Counted from the stretch's first letter, positions 1 to 12,409 are shown. The stretch: 64,000 nt of DNA from Daucus carota subsp. sativus (GCF_001625215.2 NC_030385.2:4705135-4769134); one strand, 5' to 3'. Notes: a model not told the origin generated them from the sequence alone. A program made the numbers and translations.

Positions 1-1188
1 AGACACGCTTGTGATTAAATGACACAAAAAAATCAATCAAACCAACCCAAAATTGATGCAAAATGACTATGATAAGACATAGATGTGAGATTGATGTACT
101 TTCAAAGAGACAATCGGCAAGTCACATTATAAAGTCCATGTCCGCAATTCCTTTTTATCCGGCCACCTTTCATATCTCAGTTTCTCCTACTTTTTTATTT
201 TTAATTATTGTATTTAGTCGATGAAAACGAAGAACAATATCAAACCTCATGTAATAGTGGGTGTTTTGGTGGGGCTTTAAGCCTCAGTTCTGGAATTTTA
301 AGTCAGAAGCACTTGTGCAAAAAGTCAAGAAGTACTTATAAAAAACTAAGAATGCTGGCTTTTGTTTCATGTTTTCTACTTTTCTCCCAAAATACTTTAA
401 TCACTTTTAAGTCTTAATTAACTTCTAATTCATTTTTTTTATTTTAAGCAAAAAACACTTATTTTAAGCTCACCCAAACAGCCCCATAATCTATGACACA
501 CAAAATCCATCAAGCAAAATGTGATCTCAGTCGCACATAAACTAAAACGAACCCTGAAGCGTGGACACTTCCAATCCATTCACAAACTTAAAAAAAATTT
601 ACTTAATGTATATGCGTGACAAACCACCAAGAGATTAGCATGACCAGAGATGGATTTAATAATCGAGCTCGCAATATTCGTGTGAGGCCAATTATAAGAA
701 CTGGAGTTAGGCCATTGGATGGAAGGTTGAGGAAGTCTTGAAGCAGATCAGCAGGGAATTTCTTAGCGTTGACTGCTGCCTAATCGCTTTTTAAATTTAT
801 AAGTACAATCTTCACTTATCTTCTTAGGCTTCTAATTAAGTGGACATGTTGTGTTCCTGTCCACATGTTGGAAGATAAGCAGCAACCGCGCAAGGATAAA
901 TTCAAAAATATAATCTCGACCTGATTCCGTCACTGATACTGTACAGTATATAATGAAAAAGTTAAAAAAAATTACACCCGACATGTTTGGTCTTTATGAG
1001 AACCATGAGACAACATCTCTCCAACAAAGTCCAGCCTACAAGTGAAATAAGAAGAACAACTTCAAGAAGAAGGAGCAAATTTAGCTTTCGTCTCTCAGTG
1101 TCAAGTGTCAGTGTTGGCTGAGCAGAGTGGCGTGTTATTTATATATATTTTTTTATTAATTCATAGCCCTTCTTATTATGGAAGGAAG
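1..1188. other. Intergenic, no gene; one MITE-like repeat
   Basis: AT-rich sequence without a credible coding region. A MITE-like repeat lies at about 259-486: it opens with a GTTTTGGTGGGGC-type end and closes with CACCCAAACAGCCCC, and its interior carries AAGTCAGAAGCACTT-type motifs shared with the repeats near 2430-2870 and 5352-5598. A 69-residue open frame at 208-417 lies over this repeat and is not a gene. Confidence 0.6.
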
Positions 1189-1893
1189 TAGGGCTGTTAA
1201 CGAAATGAATTCGAAATAAATATCTTAATTTTCATATTTGTATTCGGTTTAAATACATATATTCGGATTTGTATTCGTTTATTATCCGATAATTATTTGT
1301 TTTTGTATTCGGATTCGGTTAGATTCACGAACTATTCGTATTCGTTTAAGGTACTCGTTTAAAACAAAATGGAACTAAATAAGAAGTGCTGGCCTGTGAC
1401 AAAAGTTATAAACTCTCGTATTTCACCAATTCAAACAAACTATAAAGTACTAATTATATAGACTACAATCATCCAATTTAAAGAAAATAAAATTCAAATT
1501 ACAACCAAAATGTAAAGTTTAATACGCCTTAATTAATTCAAAGATCATACAACAGAACTTCCACTGGCTCAACCTTTTAGTAAATGGACTGGACTGGTTT
1601 AATTTAATATCTGGTCCCAAAATAATTCATAATCCTATTAAATAAGAAATATAATATTTTTCTATATAATATAAAATAATATATATATATATATATATAA
1701 TATTTAATTTCCGAATAATTAAGCGAATAGCGAATACGAATATTTATCTATTCAAATTTGTATTTTTTAATGAACCGGATATTTTTTAAGATTTGAATTC
1801 GTATTTGTATTTGTTAATAAACAAACACGAATAATACTAAACGAATTCGAATACCGAATATTTCATTAAATATTCATTTCGTTAACAGCCCTA
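1189..1893. mobile_element. Non-autonomous hAT-like element with perfect 8-bp TSD
   Basis: A 705-bp element. Both ends read TAGGGCTGTTAACGAAATGA in inverted orientation, and the match extends two further bases. The flanking 8 bp, GAAGGAAG, are repeated exactly at 1181-1188 and 1894-1901, which is the target-site length of hAT transposons. The left part is rich in TATTCGGATT/ATTCG motifs and the right part in their complements (CGAATA). It has no coding capacity, so it would depend on a transposase from elsewhere. Confidence 0.9.
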
Positions 1894-2429
1894 GAAGGAA
1901 GCAGGTACTGGAACATCATTCAGTCGGTGTCTGTGTACACCAGGGTGATAGACCGTTTTACAATTGATGCATGAACGATTTTATTACTTGTATTTATAGT
2001 CCAAGTTCAAAATCAAATTAATTGAGTTTTGAATGATACAAATTCCAGTTCTCTGAATAATCCACAAAATTTAATTTTGCTTATTGGATTACTCTGTCTG
2101 TGACCATGTAAGATAAGCAATTAGGCACAAGATTAACGAAAGCACTCACTAATCAAGTTTTGTTCCAATAATCTGACTGGAATGTGGATGTGTCATATGA
2201 TTGTTTAACCAAGAGCTAAAGGAGTAAAGAGTGTGAAAGTTACAATAGTGTATTTGACTTTTGTGTACCACAGGGCACGCGTCACGTTGAGAAGCTAACC
2301 AGATTAATATTTTCTGCAGCATCTCTTGGCTTTAAAAGTAGTCACTTTAACCAATGATAGACCACGAAGAAGATAATTATCTTCTGTTTCACAGTATTGG
2401 GGCAGTTGGGGCAGTTTGGAAAAGTGCAA
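1894..2429. other. Intergenic, nothing recognised
   Basis: No coding region, RNA gene or repeat structure that I can support in this stretch. Confidence 0.5.
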
Positions 2430-2870
2430 AAGAAGTGATTTTTTGTTTAAAATAAAGAAATGAAATCGAAGTTAGAAGTAAAAATAAATAAAATATTTAA
2501 AAAAGAAGCAGAAGTTATGAGTGAAGTTAGCATTCTCAGCTTATTAAAAGTGATTCTATTTTTCAATACAAACAGGTCAAGAAAAGTAGAAGCCCATTCT
2601 GATCTGGCAAATAAACATACACATTGGGACCGTTTGGGTGAACATAAAATAAGTGCTTTTGGATTAAAATAAAAAAATGAAGTAGAAATTAGAAGCAAGT
2701 TAAAAATTATAAGTGATTAAAGTATTTAGGAAAGAAGTAAAAGCTCTAAAAAAAACTAGCATTTGTAACTTCTAAAAAGTGCTTCTGCTTTTCTACATAA
2801 ACGGGTCAAGAAAAATAGGAGCCGACTTCTTTTGAAAAGAAGCGCTTCTGCACAGTTGCTAAACAGGCAC
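2430..2870. repeat. Two tandem copies of a hAT-like MITE
   Basis: Two direct copies, about 2430-2625 and 2627-2870, share stretches such as AAGAAGTGATTTTTTG, GAAATTAGAAGCAAG and ACGGGTCAAGAAAA. The second copy has typical ends: GGGACCGTTTGGGTGAACAT on the left and GTTGCTAAACAGGCAC on the right. Two open frames of about 70-83 residues on opposite strands are chance products of this repeat. The family also occurs near 259-486 and 5352-5598. Confidence 0.6.
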
Positions 2871-4029
2871 ATTATCTGTCATTTTGTCTCATTTTTTCCT
2901 AATCAGAATATTCTAATTTTAATTTCAAATGGAGCATAATTTTTTTTCTTTTCTTTCTGTTAATGTATAATTATTTTCTCTGACTCATCCATTAATTTTT
3001 AAGCAGTAATACTTTGTTTGATACAGATTTGAATTTAAAAATTTTATGAACGTGCAGATTCATAATTTTTTGTAATAATTTTTTAGAAACTTATATTGCT
3101 GTCAGATTTTAATCCGGCAGCTGTTGTGAAAACTTCTCTAATCCTCTTTATGTGCATACAGCTGGGTTCGTTTTCGTAATAAGATTTTAAATTCAATCAA
3201 TTGTAATGAAATATGATATCAAAAGAGAGAAACTTTTAAGAAAGTTTTTAATCTGATTAGAGGACATCCAAAAATATTTTATAAAAATCTAAATTAAAAT
3301 TTTTATTATTTGAAAAAACCACCAGAAAAAAGAGAGCAAAATCATGAATATAAAAAGAAATAGAAAAGTTTCATAAAAGGATTTTATCTTTCTAACTGAA
3401 AGTCATGCATAATGATCTGTCTATAAAATTTTAATGATTGAAAAGAAAAATTTAGACAGAAGACATGAGATCAGCTAGAAAAAAAATTAGTTAAAAGGCA
3501 CATGATCCATGAAAGGAAGGAAAGAAAGGAGAAAAATAAGGAACTAAACACAAAAATCACTGCTACGTACAGAAACAAATTCATCAAAAAACGACACAAA
3601 TTGTCAATGAACAATAGAAAAATTATCAAATAATGTCAAATAATCACCGAATATGACATTCCCTTGAAAACACATAAACAACTAAGACACAAAAACATAA
3701 ACATAAGTTAACTAGATCAATTTATCCAACTAAATCAGTAACAAGTCTAGCCACAGATCTATTCCAGAGAAAAAAAAAGTCTAGCTATAGATCAATCACA
3801 AATATAATCAAATTACCAAATATAGAATCAATAAGAAAGGACACAAAATAATAGCTATATGTAATACCTAGAAATTCATATCACAGATTACAATTCTAAC
3901 AACTTAACTCATATGTACTATCTTATTAAATTTTATTAAATATAAAATAGTAATCAAATGTATATTTAAAAATGTTAAATACATTTTTTTAACTCATAAA
4001 ATTATCGTGGGTCATTCACACGGTCCTTG
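2871..4029. other. Intergenic, AT-rich, nothing recognised
   Basis: Strongly A+T-rich sequence with no credible coding frame or structured repeat. Confidence 0.5.
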
Positions 4030-4455
4030 GAGCTGACAATGGTATCATGTCATGTTTCATTTAGTGTATTTTTATATTTTATGTAAAGGTAAAACACGTA
4101 TACATCCGTTATTGAATTCATGTACTTAATTTAAAACACGAATCTAATCTAAAACATTTCGTTTACTATTATTTTATACAAATTTGTGATGTGTATATAA
4201 TATACATATAGACATATATGTGTGTGTGTATTACATGAAAATATATTTTGATATATTATAATATAATATATATATATATATAATTAAGTACAAATATTTT
4301 GTACTTCCATGTATCCAAATAAAAATTTGTATCTGACATGAAATCTTTCGTGTAATATCATGTTCGTATATTTTTGTGTTTTGTTATCGAAATCATAATT
4401 CGAATCCATTTTTTTTCATGTTATTTCATTTCGTGTTAGCATGACATATGTTAAA
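4030..4455. repeat. Repeat related to 60508-60925
   Basis: This stretch and the one near 60508-60925 share ordered motifs: a left part with GGTAAAACACGTATACATCCG, and a right part ending in a run of T, then CATGTTATTTCATTTCGTG and TTAGCATGA. It looks like an old hAT-like non-autonomous element with subterminal CGTGTAC-type motifs. I could not identify a clear target-site duplication. Confidence 0.4.
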
Positions 4456-5351
4456 TTACCGGACCCTACTTACCGGATATAAAAATATGTGTAAACATGT
4501 GATGTGCATGGTCTAACTCATCGTTAACTAATCCTTAATTGTGTAGGCTGAGTTATACCACACATCAATTGAGATCACCGAATTTGAGTATATAATATTT
4601 TTTTCATCAACTTAGCATCAATTACAAGTCTAGTATTTATATAGTATCTATATATTTCTCCATGCATATGAATCTGAGGGGTTTTCGATTCCGATAATTA
4701 GATATACAGATCATTAAGAAAAAAACGATATCATTCGAAAATTAATAAAAAATATTATATTTGTGTGATCGATTTATTTGGAAGATGAAAAAATTTGACC
4801 AAAAATTTGAATAGAAATGAGAGTTTTGTATAAGCTTTCATTAGTTTGATCACGACTTATTTGGAAAAAATTGGGAACAGACTAGACCAAATTGTGCAGT
4901 ACGGCAACAAAAATTAAATAAAAATTATTATAATTACAGCTGGTTTCACTTAATTAAATTGATAATCAACAATAACCCGCAGCTTTATTTTGTTTTAAAG
5001 CAAGTACCTCGAGTCCACTACTAATACTATATCAATTCTTAGCAATTTACTGATTAATCATAAAATACTTTTAAATCAAATGAAAGTGATATATAACATA
5101 TTTAAATATATAATAATGCATGTTGGAAAATTCTGGTCTACAGTTGAAACAAGTGTTAAAATATTTCCCAACTGTTCATTTTGTCTTCAACTGTTATGTC
5201 ATCAACAGATAAAGCTTAACAAATTTCCCTACTTTTGAATTTTACACATTGTATTAACAAATTCCAAATATAACTTATTTACATGAGAAATGAATATTTA
5301 ATTTTTCAATTTCGAATCGAGCTATCTATTATATTTTGGTCACTATATTTA
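4456..5351. other. Intergenic, nothing recognised
   Basis: AT-rich sequence upstream of the NAC gene. I see no gene and no clear regulatory element. Confidence 0.4.
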
Positions 5352-5598
5352 GGTGGTGTTTGACCAACGCTTAAAAGTCCAGCTTCTGAGTTTATAACTT
5401 AAATACATTTTCGTACCGTTTGCGGTAAAAATTAAGAGGCACTTAAAAAAAGTTATGAATACCAGTTTTTGTTTCATGACTTCCACTTATTTTCAAAACA
5501 CTTTAATTACTTATAAGTCATACTTGTCTCTGATTTCTATTTTCATTTTTTTACCTTAAACAAAAAGTACTTATTTTAAACTCACCGAACACAGCATC
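5352..5598. repeat. hAT-like MITE upstream of the NAC gene
   Basis: A repeat of about 247 bp, opening GGTGTTTGACCAACGCTTAA and closing TTTAAACTCACCGAACACAG. It carries internal AAGTCCAGCTTCTGAG and ACTTATAAGTC motifs like those at 259-486 and 2430-2870. No target-site duplication was found. It ends about 400 bp before the NAC start codon. Confidence 0.5.
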
Positions 5599-6003
5599 TG
5601 GTAGACTGTTACAGAGTTCATGCATGAGTAGCCTTAATACTTGCATATAGATGAGTTGTATATATCCCATTATTTATCAGATGAGGAATTTATTGCAGAA
5701 AGTTAATAAATAGAAGGCCAATAAACAACCTCCCTCCTAGTTTCCTTTTAATCCACGTTTCTTTCTTTTCTCCCTATATGTATCATATTTTGTGAATTTT
5801 TTCTCAACATTTCCAAGATTTATTCTGAACTGCTCTTGCTTCTTCATGGCTTGTCTTTTTCTACAGCTTTCTATTCAAATCAATTCATAGTTACTGTCAA
5901 ATAAAGACTTTTGCATATAGATTTATTCTCATACTGTTAGATCTAAAGAGTTCTGCATAAAAATCAGTATTATTTATCAAGCATCAGAGAGGTGTAGGTT
6001 ATC

Positions 6004-7334
6004 ATGGAGAATTTTTATGCAAAAGAAGATGATCAAGTGTTGTTGCCTCCTGGTTTTCGATTTCATCCGACAGACGAAGAACTGATCAGCCATTACTTGT
6101 CCAAGAAAGTTGTTGACAGCAACTTCTCTGCTACAGCTATTGCTCAGGTTGATATGAACAAGATTGAACCTTGGGATTTACCTAGTAAGCTTTTCTATTG
6201 GTTCTCTTTTTTTTTATGTTTTCTTGATTTTATTTGATTTTGTTCTTTATGAAAAGTAAAGAGAAGACGGTGAGATGTATGCAGACCTTAAGACTAGTAC
6301 GCGGATTCTCTGTTTTTTTTTTATTTTAATATTCTCTTATGGTACTATTGGTTTTTGTTGATGAATGAAGGAATAGCAAAAATGGGAGAAAAAGAGTGGT
6401 ATTTTTTCTGTGTAAGGGATAAGAAGTACCCGACTGGCTTGCGAACAAACAGAGCTACTGCAGCCGGATATTGGAAAGCAACCGGAAAAGATAAGGAGAT
6501 TTACAGAGGAAAATCACTGGTTGGAATGAAGAAAACCTTGGTTTTCTATGGAGGGAGAGCTCCAAAAGGAGAGAAAAGTAATTGGGTTATTCATGAATAC
6601 AGGCTGGAGGGTAAATATTCTCTCCAAAACCTTCCCAAAACTGCTAGGGTATGTACATATTTTCATATTTTTTCCAATATTTTGGTAAATACTATCCTGT
6701 TTTCCCCTGTTTTTTCCAAGAAAGATTGCTAATTAATTATGTTCTTGTTTTTGTTCAAGTGCAGAATGAGTGGGTTATTTGCAGGGTATTCAAGAAAAGT
6801 GCTGGAGGAAAAAAAGTTCATATTTCAGGGTTGATGAGGATGAATTCAGTCGAAAAAAATGAAATGAATCCTATTTCTCTGCCACCATTAGTCGACAACA
6901 GTGCAACGGATTCCCTTCACGTTCCCTGCTTCTCCAACACCTTTGATATCCATAAATCCAATATGATGACCTACTTAAACAACCCTCTCTACCCTCTAAA
7001 CAATTCCAATCCATCGGATTTATTCCCGAGATTATGCCCTCCTAATCCTTCTCAGTCACTTGAAATTCAAGAAAATTTACAGTGTCCGGGTACACTCCCG
7101 GGGCAAGACCAGGGAATGTTAAGAGGTTTATTCGAGGATTATGGCACCAGTGTAAGACAAAACCTGAAGACTGAAAATGAAATGATAAGCCTATCTCACG
7201 AAACAGGGCTGAGTAGAGACATGAAAAATGAAATTTCTTCAGTTGTCTCTAATCTTGATGTGGGAAGGAGGCCATTTGATGCACCATCAACTTCAGTTGG
7301 ACCACTAGACTTGGATAGTCTTTGGAATTATTGA
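6004..7334 (+). CDS. NAC100: NAC transcription factor, NAC100/NAC080 type, miR164 target
   Basis: Plant NAC-domain transcription factor that acts in the nucleus. Three exons, 6004-6184, 6371-6648 and 6765-7334, join without frame break to 342 residues. The NAC domain fills roughly residues 13-165: [14 protein letters not shown] at the start, then [40 protein letters not shown], and [11 protein letters not shown] at the third exon. The introns fall at the two usual NAC positions. The acceptor at 6371 is chosen because it gives [12 protein letters not shown], the usual spacing; an acceptor at 6377 would drop two residues. The C-terminal half is low in structure, contains HVPCFS (encoded by the miR164 site) and ends DLDSLWNY, as NAC100-type proteins do. 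The family acts in leaf, meristem and ageing control under miR164. The exact orthologue is inferred. Confidence 0.93.
6916..6936 (+). promoter_or_regulatory. miR164 target site in NAC mRNA
   Basis: The 21 bases match the complement of miR164 except at two positions, facing miRNA nucleotides 14 and 20; nucleotides 1-13, including the cleavage position 10/11, are fully paired. The site lies in exon 3 and encodes the HVPCFS segment, its conserved place in miR164-regulated NAC genes. Cleavage itself is inferred from the family. Confidence 0.9.
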
Positions 7335-7732
7335 AACCTTCACAAGTCCTTTCTGTTAAGAGTTATAATTGTAGCCAAAATTTGAATTGAGGTGAACCTA
7401 ATTAGGTATGAACTTCGAAAAATCGCCATTGTTGCCACAAAATTATTGTGATATTTATGTATTCTTATGATTCCCACTCATAAATTCATTTCTAGTGAAG
7501 ATCTGTTATGCATGAAAGAAGTAGAGATCTTTATTCTTTTGGATTTGATATATGTCTTGGTGTACTTATTCATTCATTATTATATGTGGAATGAAATTTT
7601 GGTATTCAACATTGTGATACATGAGAATCTAGTTGGTGGCTAACTCAGCTGATTATTGAAATGTATATTATAAGGCTTCTCATATACTGCAATTTTTAGT
7701 ACTTCTCCAGTATTAATCTCCCTTCTGTTCAA
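7335..7732 (+). other. 3' region of the NAC gene
   Basis: Sequence after the NAC stop codon, probably the 3' UTR and downstream spacer. No clear poly(A) signal can be singled out. Confidence 0.4.
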
Positions 7733-7822
7733 TGGCCGCCGGGTGGGGCCGCATAAATCTGGCTTTCTTTACGGGAGGTCGAGGGTTTGAATCTTGTCAG
7801 AAGAAAGCGTGTCTTTTTTTTT
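7733..7822 (+). mobile_element. Truncated SINE-like sequence
   Basis: A GC-rich island in AT-rich surroundings. GGCCGCCGGGTGGGGCCGCA is followed by TTACGGGAGGTCGAGGG and then GGGTTTGAATCTTG, a good fit to the tRNA-type B box (GGTTCGAATCC). It ends in a run of T. This resembles the head of a tRNA-derived plant SINE of the Au type. No duplicated flanks were found, so it is probably truncated. Confidence 0.5.
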
Positions 7823-8829
7823 ATATTTCTTTTTTAAATATTTTGGATGGCGGTAAATGTTAAAATCTATGACGACACCATAAACAAGATATAGTTCAGT
7901 ATCATTATCTTGATCCAGTTCAATTATGCAAACCTGTTTTTCTCAAATTCATTATGAAGGTATCTGTATAGTTGTGTGATAGTCAGTAAGTCTGAATCAG
8001 TGTTTGTTCTACTAGTACTTAAACACCCTGTTAAGATTTATAATTAGAATCTGTAACACTATTTCATAAAACGTTAAGAAATTAATTAGAATCTACCACA
8101 CTATTCCATCGGTTCAATGATATCATTATTGTCGATTTGTTAATGATACAGCCATTTAAGTTCGTGTAGACCCGGCTATTATGTGCATAACTACAAAACC
8201 CTTCTTCTTGATTCAGATTCTAAGTCTTCACGTCTATTTCTCTAACAACAAAGATTAAGAAGAACCAGCTGCATTTACCTCTATTCCTTAAGGTGTCAAT
8301 TCATTCATCTAGCACTAGGTCTAGGTACATCGGAAGTTCTGTACCCTACTTGCGAGTTTAGGTGGAGCTTAGTCTTATTTCTAAACTCGGGATACAGAAT
8401 ATGTTTGGTTTGATTTTTACTAGAACGAAGGTGAAATATGAACCGAAAGTGCAAAGGAGGACATTAATGGTTGTTGCTCGCTTTTTATAGTGTTTTAAGG
8501 TTTATTTCGTGAAGAATTCGTTGTTTCTATTTCTTACAGGCTTATTCATGTGGAGTATTCGGAAAAGTATATGGTTGCATCATAAGGTAATTGGAGGGTA
8601 ATTGATCCAAAAGTAAACAAGTGAACCTGCATTGAGTTTGGCTAAATATATAACATGACATTTCCTAACTTTATTCCATTGCCAATTGCAGTGACATTAG
8701 AAATGTAGTTACTGTGATTCACAGAACCTAATTCTATAGTCTGTTATGGCTTGTCTGAGAACATAGATTTCATTTGAAATTCTGAATTTGATAAACTAAC
8801 CTATTTGGAAATTTGGATTGGATTCATTT
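7823..8829. other. Intergenic, nothing recognised
   Basis: No gene or clear repeat could be supported here. Confidence 0.4.
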
Positions 8830-9209
8830 GAAATCCTAACGTTAAAAGATTGGTATATATCTGAGGATTTGAAATGACAACTCAAATCTTGTCATTTGAA
8901 ACGAAATATATGTTTCCAAACAGTCTTTTACTAACATCTGTCGTAAATCATAACGGATCGAATTCGGATATCTTTATGTGCGAGATCGTACCGAATATTG
9001 AAATCCTGACGTTCAAAGATTAGTATGAATCTGAGGAATTGAAATGACAACTCAAATCTTGTCATTTGAAATCAATCATTTGAAATAATCGAAATAGCCT
9101 TGTCATTTGAAATGAAATACATGTTTCCAAACAGTCTTTTACTAACATTTATCGTAAATCATAACAGATCGAATTCGGATATTTTTATGTGCGAGATCGT
9201 ATCGAATAA
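8830..9209. repeat. Tandem duplication, unit about 170-210 bp
   Basis: Two direct copies begin GAAATCCTAACGTTAAAAGA (8830) and GAAATCCTGACGTTCAAAGA (9000). Each runs through TGACAACTCAAATCTTGTCA and AACAGTCTTTTACTAACAT to a shared GATCGAATTCGGATAT end. The second copy has about 40 extra bases from a local repeat of the TTGTCATTTGAAAT motif. No coding function is seen. Confidence 0.8.
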
Positions 9210-11323
9210 TCAAAAGAGAAAAAAATGCACATAATGTGAAGGGGGGGGAAATAGTCTTGAAAGCAATGAAGGTGAATGAAGAAAAGATGTGTGATCCAAG
9301 AGTGAGGGAGTGGGCAGTGGGGGGAAACAAACAAAATGATGCCGTGTCACCAATTGGGCATTTGTCGTCTGTTTGTTCACTGTTTGATGTTGTTATGCTT
9401 CTGTAATAGTCCACGTCATTCTTTCACGCGCTTACTGGACAACTCTCTTATCCAGCTGGATATTATAATTCTTGCTTATTTGGAAGGCAAAACTTATTGA
9501 TCTCAATTTCACTCTAAAATAAGATACTTAAGTTTAAAATTATGGCACTAAACTTGATCGATCCAAGAGCTTCTCCGAATATAATATAGTCGATTATATT
9601 GGTTAACTGAATCAATTAAGTAAAATTTAGTTAAAGATATAAACATATATCTACATATATCCGAATTAAAAATGTCGTTATAATTATATTTATATAAAAT
9701 ATATCTAAGAATTTCATTAGTTTGACAAGTATAATCAAAGTATAATCTAGACATTACATAAATCACATAAATATTATCTAGATAATTTTTATCATAAAAA
9801 TGCTCTAAAAGTGGTATAATTATCGTGGGCCAATGAGGTCCTACTCATAATATAAAAATTCAAATTATACTTATTGTATGTATTCAGATTCGATTTTCTC
9901 TTCCTTGTTTATAATTTATACTGTTCCTTTTCTTTTTTATTTAGATCGAAAAAAATTTATATTTTTGAGAAAAGTGTTAGAACATATAAATTTGTTTTAA
10001 TATGAAGTTCAAGTGTCTGTATCATGATTTAACTGATTTTCCTATCTTCATAACAATTTTATCAACCACCAAAATATCACAAGCTAAAACATCAACAACA
10101 TCGGATCATTTAGAAGGAATTCCGAATACCAAATTTAAATTCTACGACGTCTTTTTTTTTTTTTTTCTGAAAAAGTTAAATTCTACAACCTTACTCTTTA
10201 TATTTCATATATGTTTCCGCAGTAAAAGACCTCCCTTTCTATATATATTGTTTTCACAGAAGTCGGCAGCAATTACAATATACCATGCCGCCACATGATC
10301 ATCGCTTCAATAGACTTTCTAAAACTTTAAATAATTTAAGATAAGTGTCCAAGTCGCAACCAATAACAATGACGATGATATAATAGTCTATATTTAATAA
10401 CATAATGTCAGTTTGCGCAATTTGATCCGATGTACAATAAATTTAATTTAGTATTTTTTTACATATCGCATTATTCTTGATTCCTGTTTTATAGCAAACT
10501 CAACTGATTAAATTTCTAATTATTTAATTAATCATCCCATCAATATAATTATTTTTTGATTAAATTTTGTTACGTGTTTTCATCGACTAAGTCCAATATA
10601 TTATCGTATAAACGTCACGAACAATCCCACACCAACTTGGCATAATAAGATTAGAGTAAGTGCAAGTGCATGCAGGTTTTGGTCCATAGAAGTAGGTATG
10701 TTTTGGTGTAGAAAATTGCATTCACAACGGCATAATTACTTTAACAAACTATGATGTCAAAGAAGCTAACAATTATGTGGTTAAAGAGAAAGGGGGAGAC
10801 ACTAAAGAAGAGAGTGAGGTGTTATTTCAAATGTTAATGGTTGATTTATAGCTTCCGTATCTTATCAACACTTTTCTTTAAATATGTGCTTGAGTCACCT
10901 TGGAGAGGTTTAGTATGCCACGGTTATCATCATTTTTATGGTGTTCGTTAGTTAGCGATAAGTTTAGGTCCAATTTCATCATGTATTACAGTGCGCGTTA
11001 TTATTAAAGTTAACAGGAAGATACATGTAAACGACTATGAGTGTACAGAAAATCTAAAAAGGTTTTCACTAGGAAAAGGTACGACGAGAATGTGCACATA
11101 TTTATTCTTAATTATGTCTTATTCTAATTCTTTCAATATTCTTTTGATTATTTATAGTTATTCCTTTTTTTTAGGTTTTCTTTATATGAATTTTCTTAAT
11201 TATAGAACAATACAATTTTCGAGAAATTTTGTAAAAATATTTCGTCGACAACCGAATTTAGATAATAATACTTTCAAATTCAGACGAGAATAAATTGGAC
11301 AATTTTATGCCTTGTTACCAATT
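9210..11323. other. Long intergenic stretch, no gene
   Basis: AT-rich sequence. Open frames of 70-100 residues (9142-9414, 10002-10298, 10991-11293) are low-complexity, rich in F, I, Y and N, and match nothing I know. No RNA gene was seen. Confidence 0.5.
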
Positions 11324-11460
11324 TTTTTACGGACAATTTAGAAATATGCAGGATTGCCATAAGATTTTGAAAAAAAATAATCATGGATTGGTTTAGTGTC
11401 TCACGGTCGCGATCTCTCCCGACATTTTCAATTTTCATATATTATATAAATATAATATTT
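11324..11460. repeat. Left copy of a ~140-bp direct repeat
   Basis: Shares GGACAATTTAGAAATATGC, then TCATGGATTGGTTTAGTGTC, then CCCGACATTTTCAATTTTCA, in the same order and orientation with 14168-14310. The two copies bracket the organelle-derived insert and the F-box pseudogene. Confidence 0.8.
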
Positions 11461-11910
11461 TTCTAATCGATAATTAGGCCAAGGAAATAAATTTTATTTA
11501 ATTAATTCTTTTTTTATCTCTGTCAAGATGTTTTTTTATCCAAAAAAGGTCTTTTTATGTTCTTCTATTTACAAAACACTGGATTTTTATCCACACTATT
11601 TAGATTCTTTGAGTTGAAAGAAAGTAGAATGCTCAGTCCTCTATGACGTCTAGACGATAAAATATTTTCGAATCATAATGTCTTTTGTCTCGCTTTCAAA
11701 GTATTTTTTGATATCTTGGGATAGATTAATCCAATTTTTGTTATTAATATATCTTTGTTCTCGATATCTTTAAGGAGTTTGGTATTTACTCTTATGAACC
11801 AACGATATACCTACAGTTTGATATATAATAAAGTATCCGTCATTTTTTATTGACAAACGGGTGGGATCTATAAAAAATATCCCCTTTTTATTCAATTCTA
11901 TAGGAGGAAG
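11461..11910 (-). pseudogene. ycf1: Plastid ycf1 3' fragment (nuclear plastid DNA)
   Basis: Read on the minus strand this matches the C-terminal part of plastid Ycf1 (Tic214), with many frame breaks. Visible pieces in order are [20 protein letters not shown] sequence, [15 protein letters not shown], an RYREQRYINNKNW-like stretch, CFVNRR near a KKHLDRDKK stretch, and WPNYRLE at 11461-11481. These lie in the order of the conserved Ycf1 tail. It cannot encode a functional product. Identification rests on recalled family motifs; a search against a plastid genome would settle it. Confidence 0.8.
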
Positions 11911-12239
11911 GAATGCGAAATCGTCAAGGATGACTTCTTTGTTGGCGAAACCAAGGGCTAAATAGCGCCAGTGATTCTCTGAACCGGTCTAGATTTCCAA
12001 CGCCTCATGAAACTAGTCGAGATAGATGACAACACTTTTTCTCCTCTTCCTTACCGGGAGGGCAATCTTCTCTTATGACCTCACCTCCCGCCCGGTCCGA
12101 AAATTGAGAACCCAGCCCCCTTCTGACCTATTCATTTCCGCAAGCAGGGAGGCTCCAGAGCGAAGCCCCCGCCTATTCGAGGCCGGACGGCCTCGCCCCG
12201 CAAGCACCTAACCTTCCTTTTGCTCTTCCTTCGATTTGC
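11911..12239. other. GC-rich organelle-like segment, possibly mitochondrial
   Basis: This stretch is far richer in G+C than its surroundings, for example GAAGCCCCCGCCTATTCGAG and GGCCTCGCCCCGCAAGCACC. That composition is typical of plant mitochondrial spacer DNA, and the segment sits between two plastid fragments. I could not assign a gene; the 61-residue open frame at 12026-12211 looks non-coding. Mitochondrial origin is an inference from base composition and position. Confidence 0.4.
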
Positions 12240-12409
12240 CTACACGAACTTAAATTACTATGTTTAATCTAGAACATAACCTTGAATCTATGGATATGTA
12301 GAAATGAAAAAAAGTTTCTTATTTTTCAATGAGCATATTGTATTTCGTAAATATTGGGGGCAATATAATCCTTACGTAAAGGCCATCCAATCCAACTTTC
12401 AGGCATTAA
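12240..12409 (-). pseudogene. ndhJ: Plastid ndhJ 3' end plus downstream spacer
   Basis: On the minus strand, 12409-12326 encodes the last 27 residues of NdhJ and its stop codon: [19 protein letters not shown] followed by IYEIQYAH. Compared with the usual ending (NFYEIQDAH) only two residues differ. The following bases to about 12240 have the look of the plastid spacer after ndhJ. NdhJ is a subunit of the plastid NDH complex. Only the tail is present, so this is transferred plastid DNA, not a gene. Confidence 0.88.

Noticed and set aside
7733..7822. Possible functional tRNA gene
   Set aside because: The B box is present but no complete cloverleaf can be formed, and the A-box region is too irregular; a SINE remnant fits better.
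12026..12211. 61-residue frame in the GC-rich block
   Set aside because: Arg/Pro-rich composition typical of non-coding GC-rich DNA; no match to a mitochondrial gene that I know.
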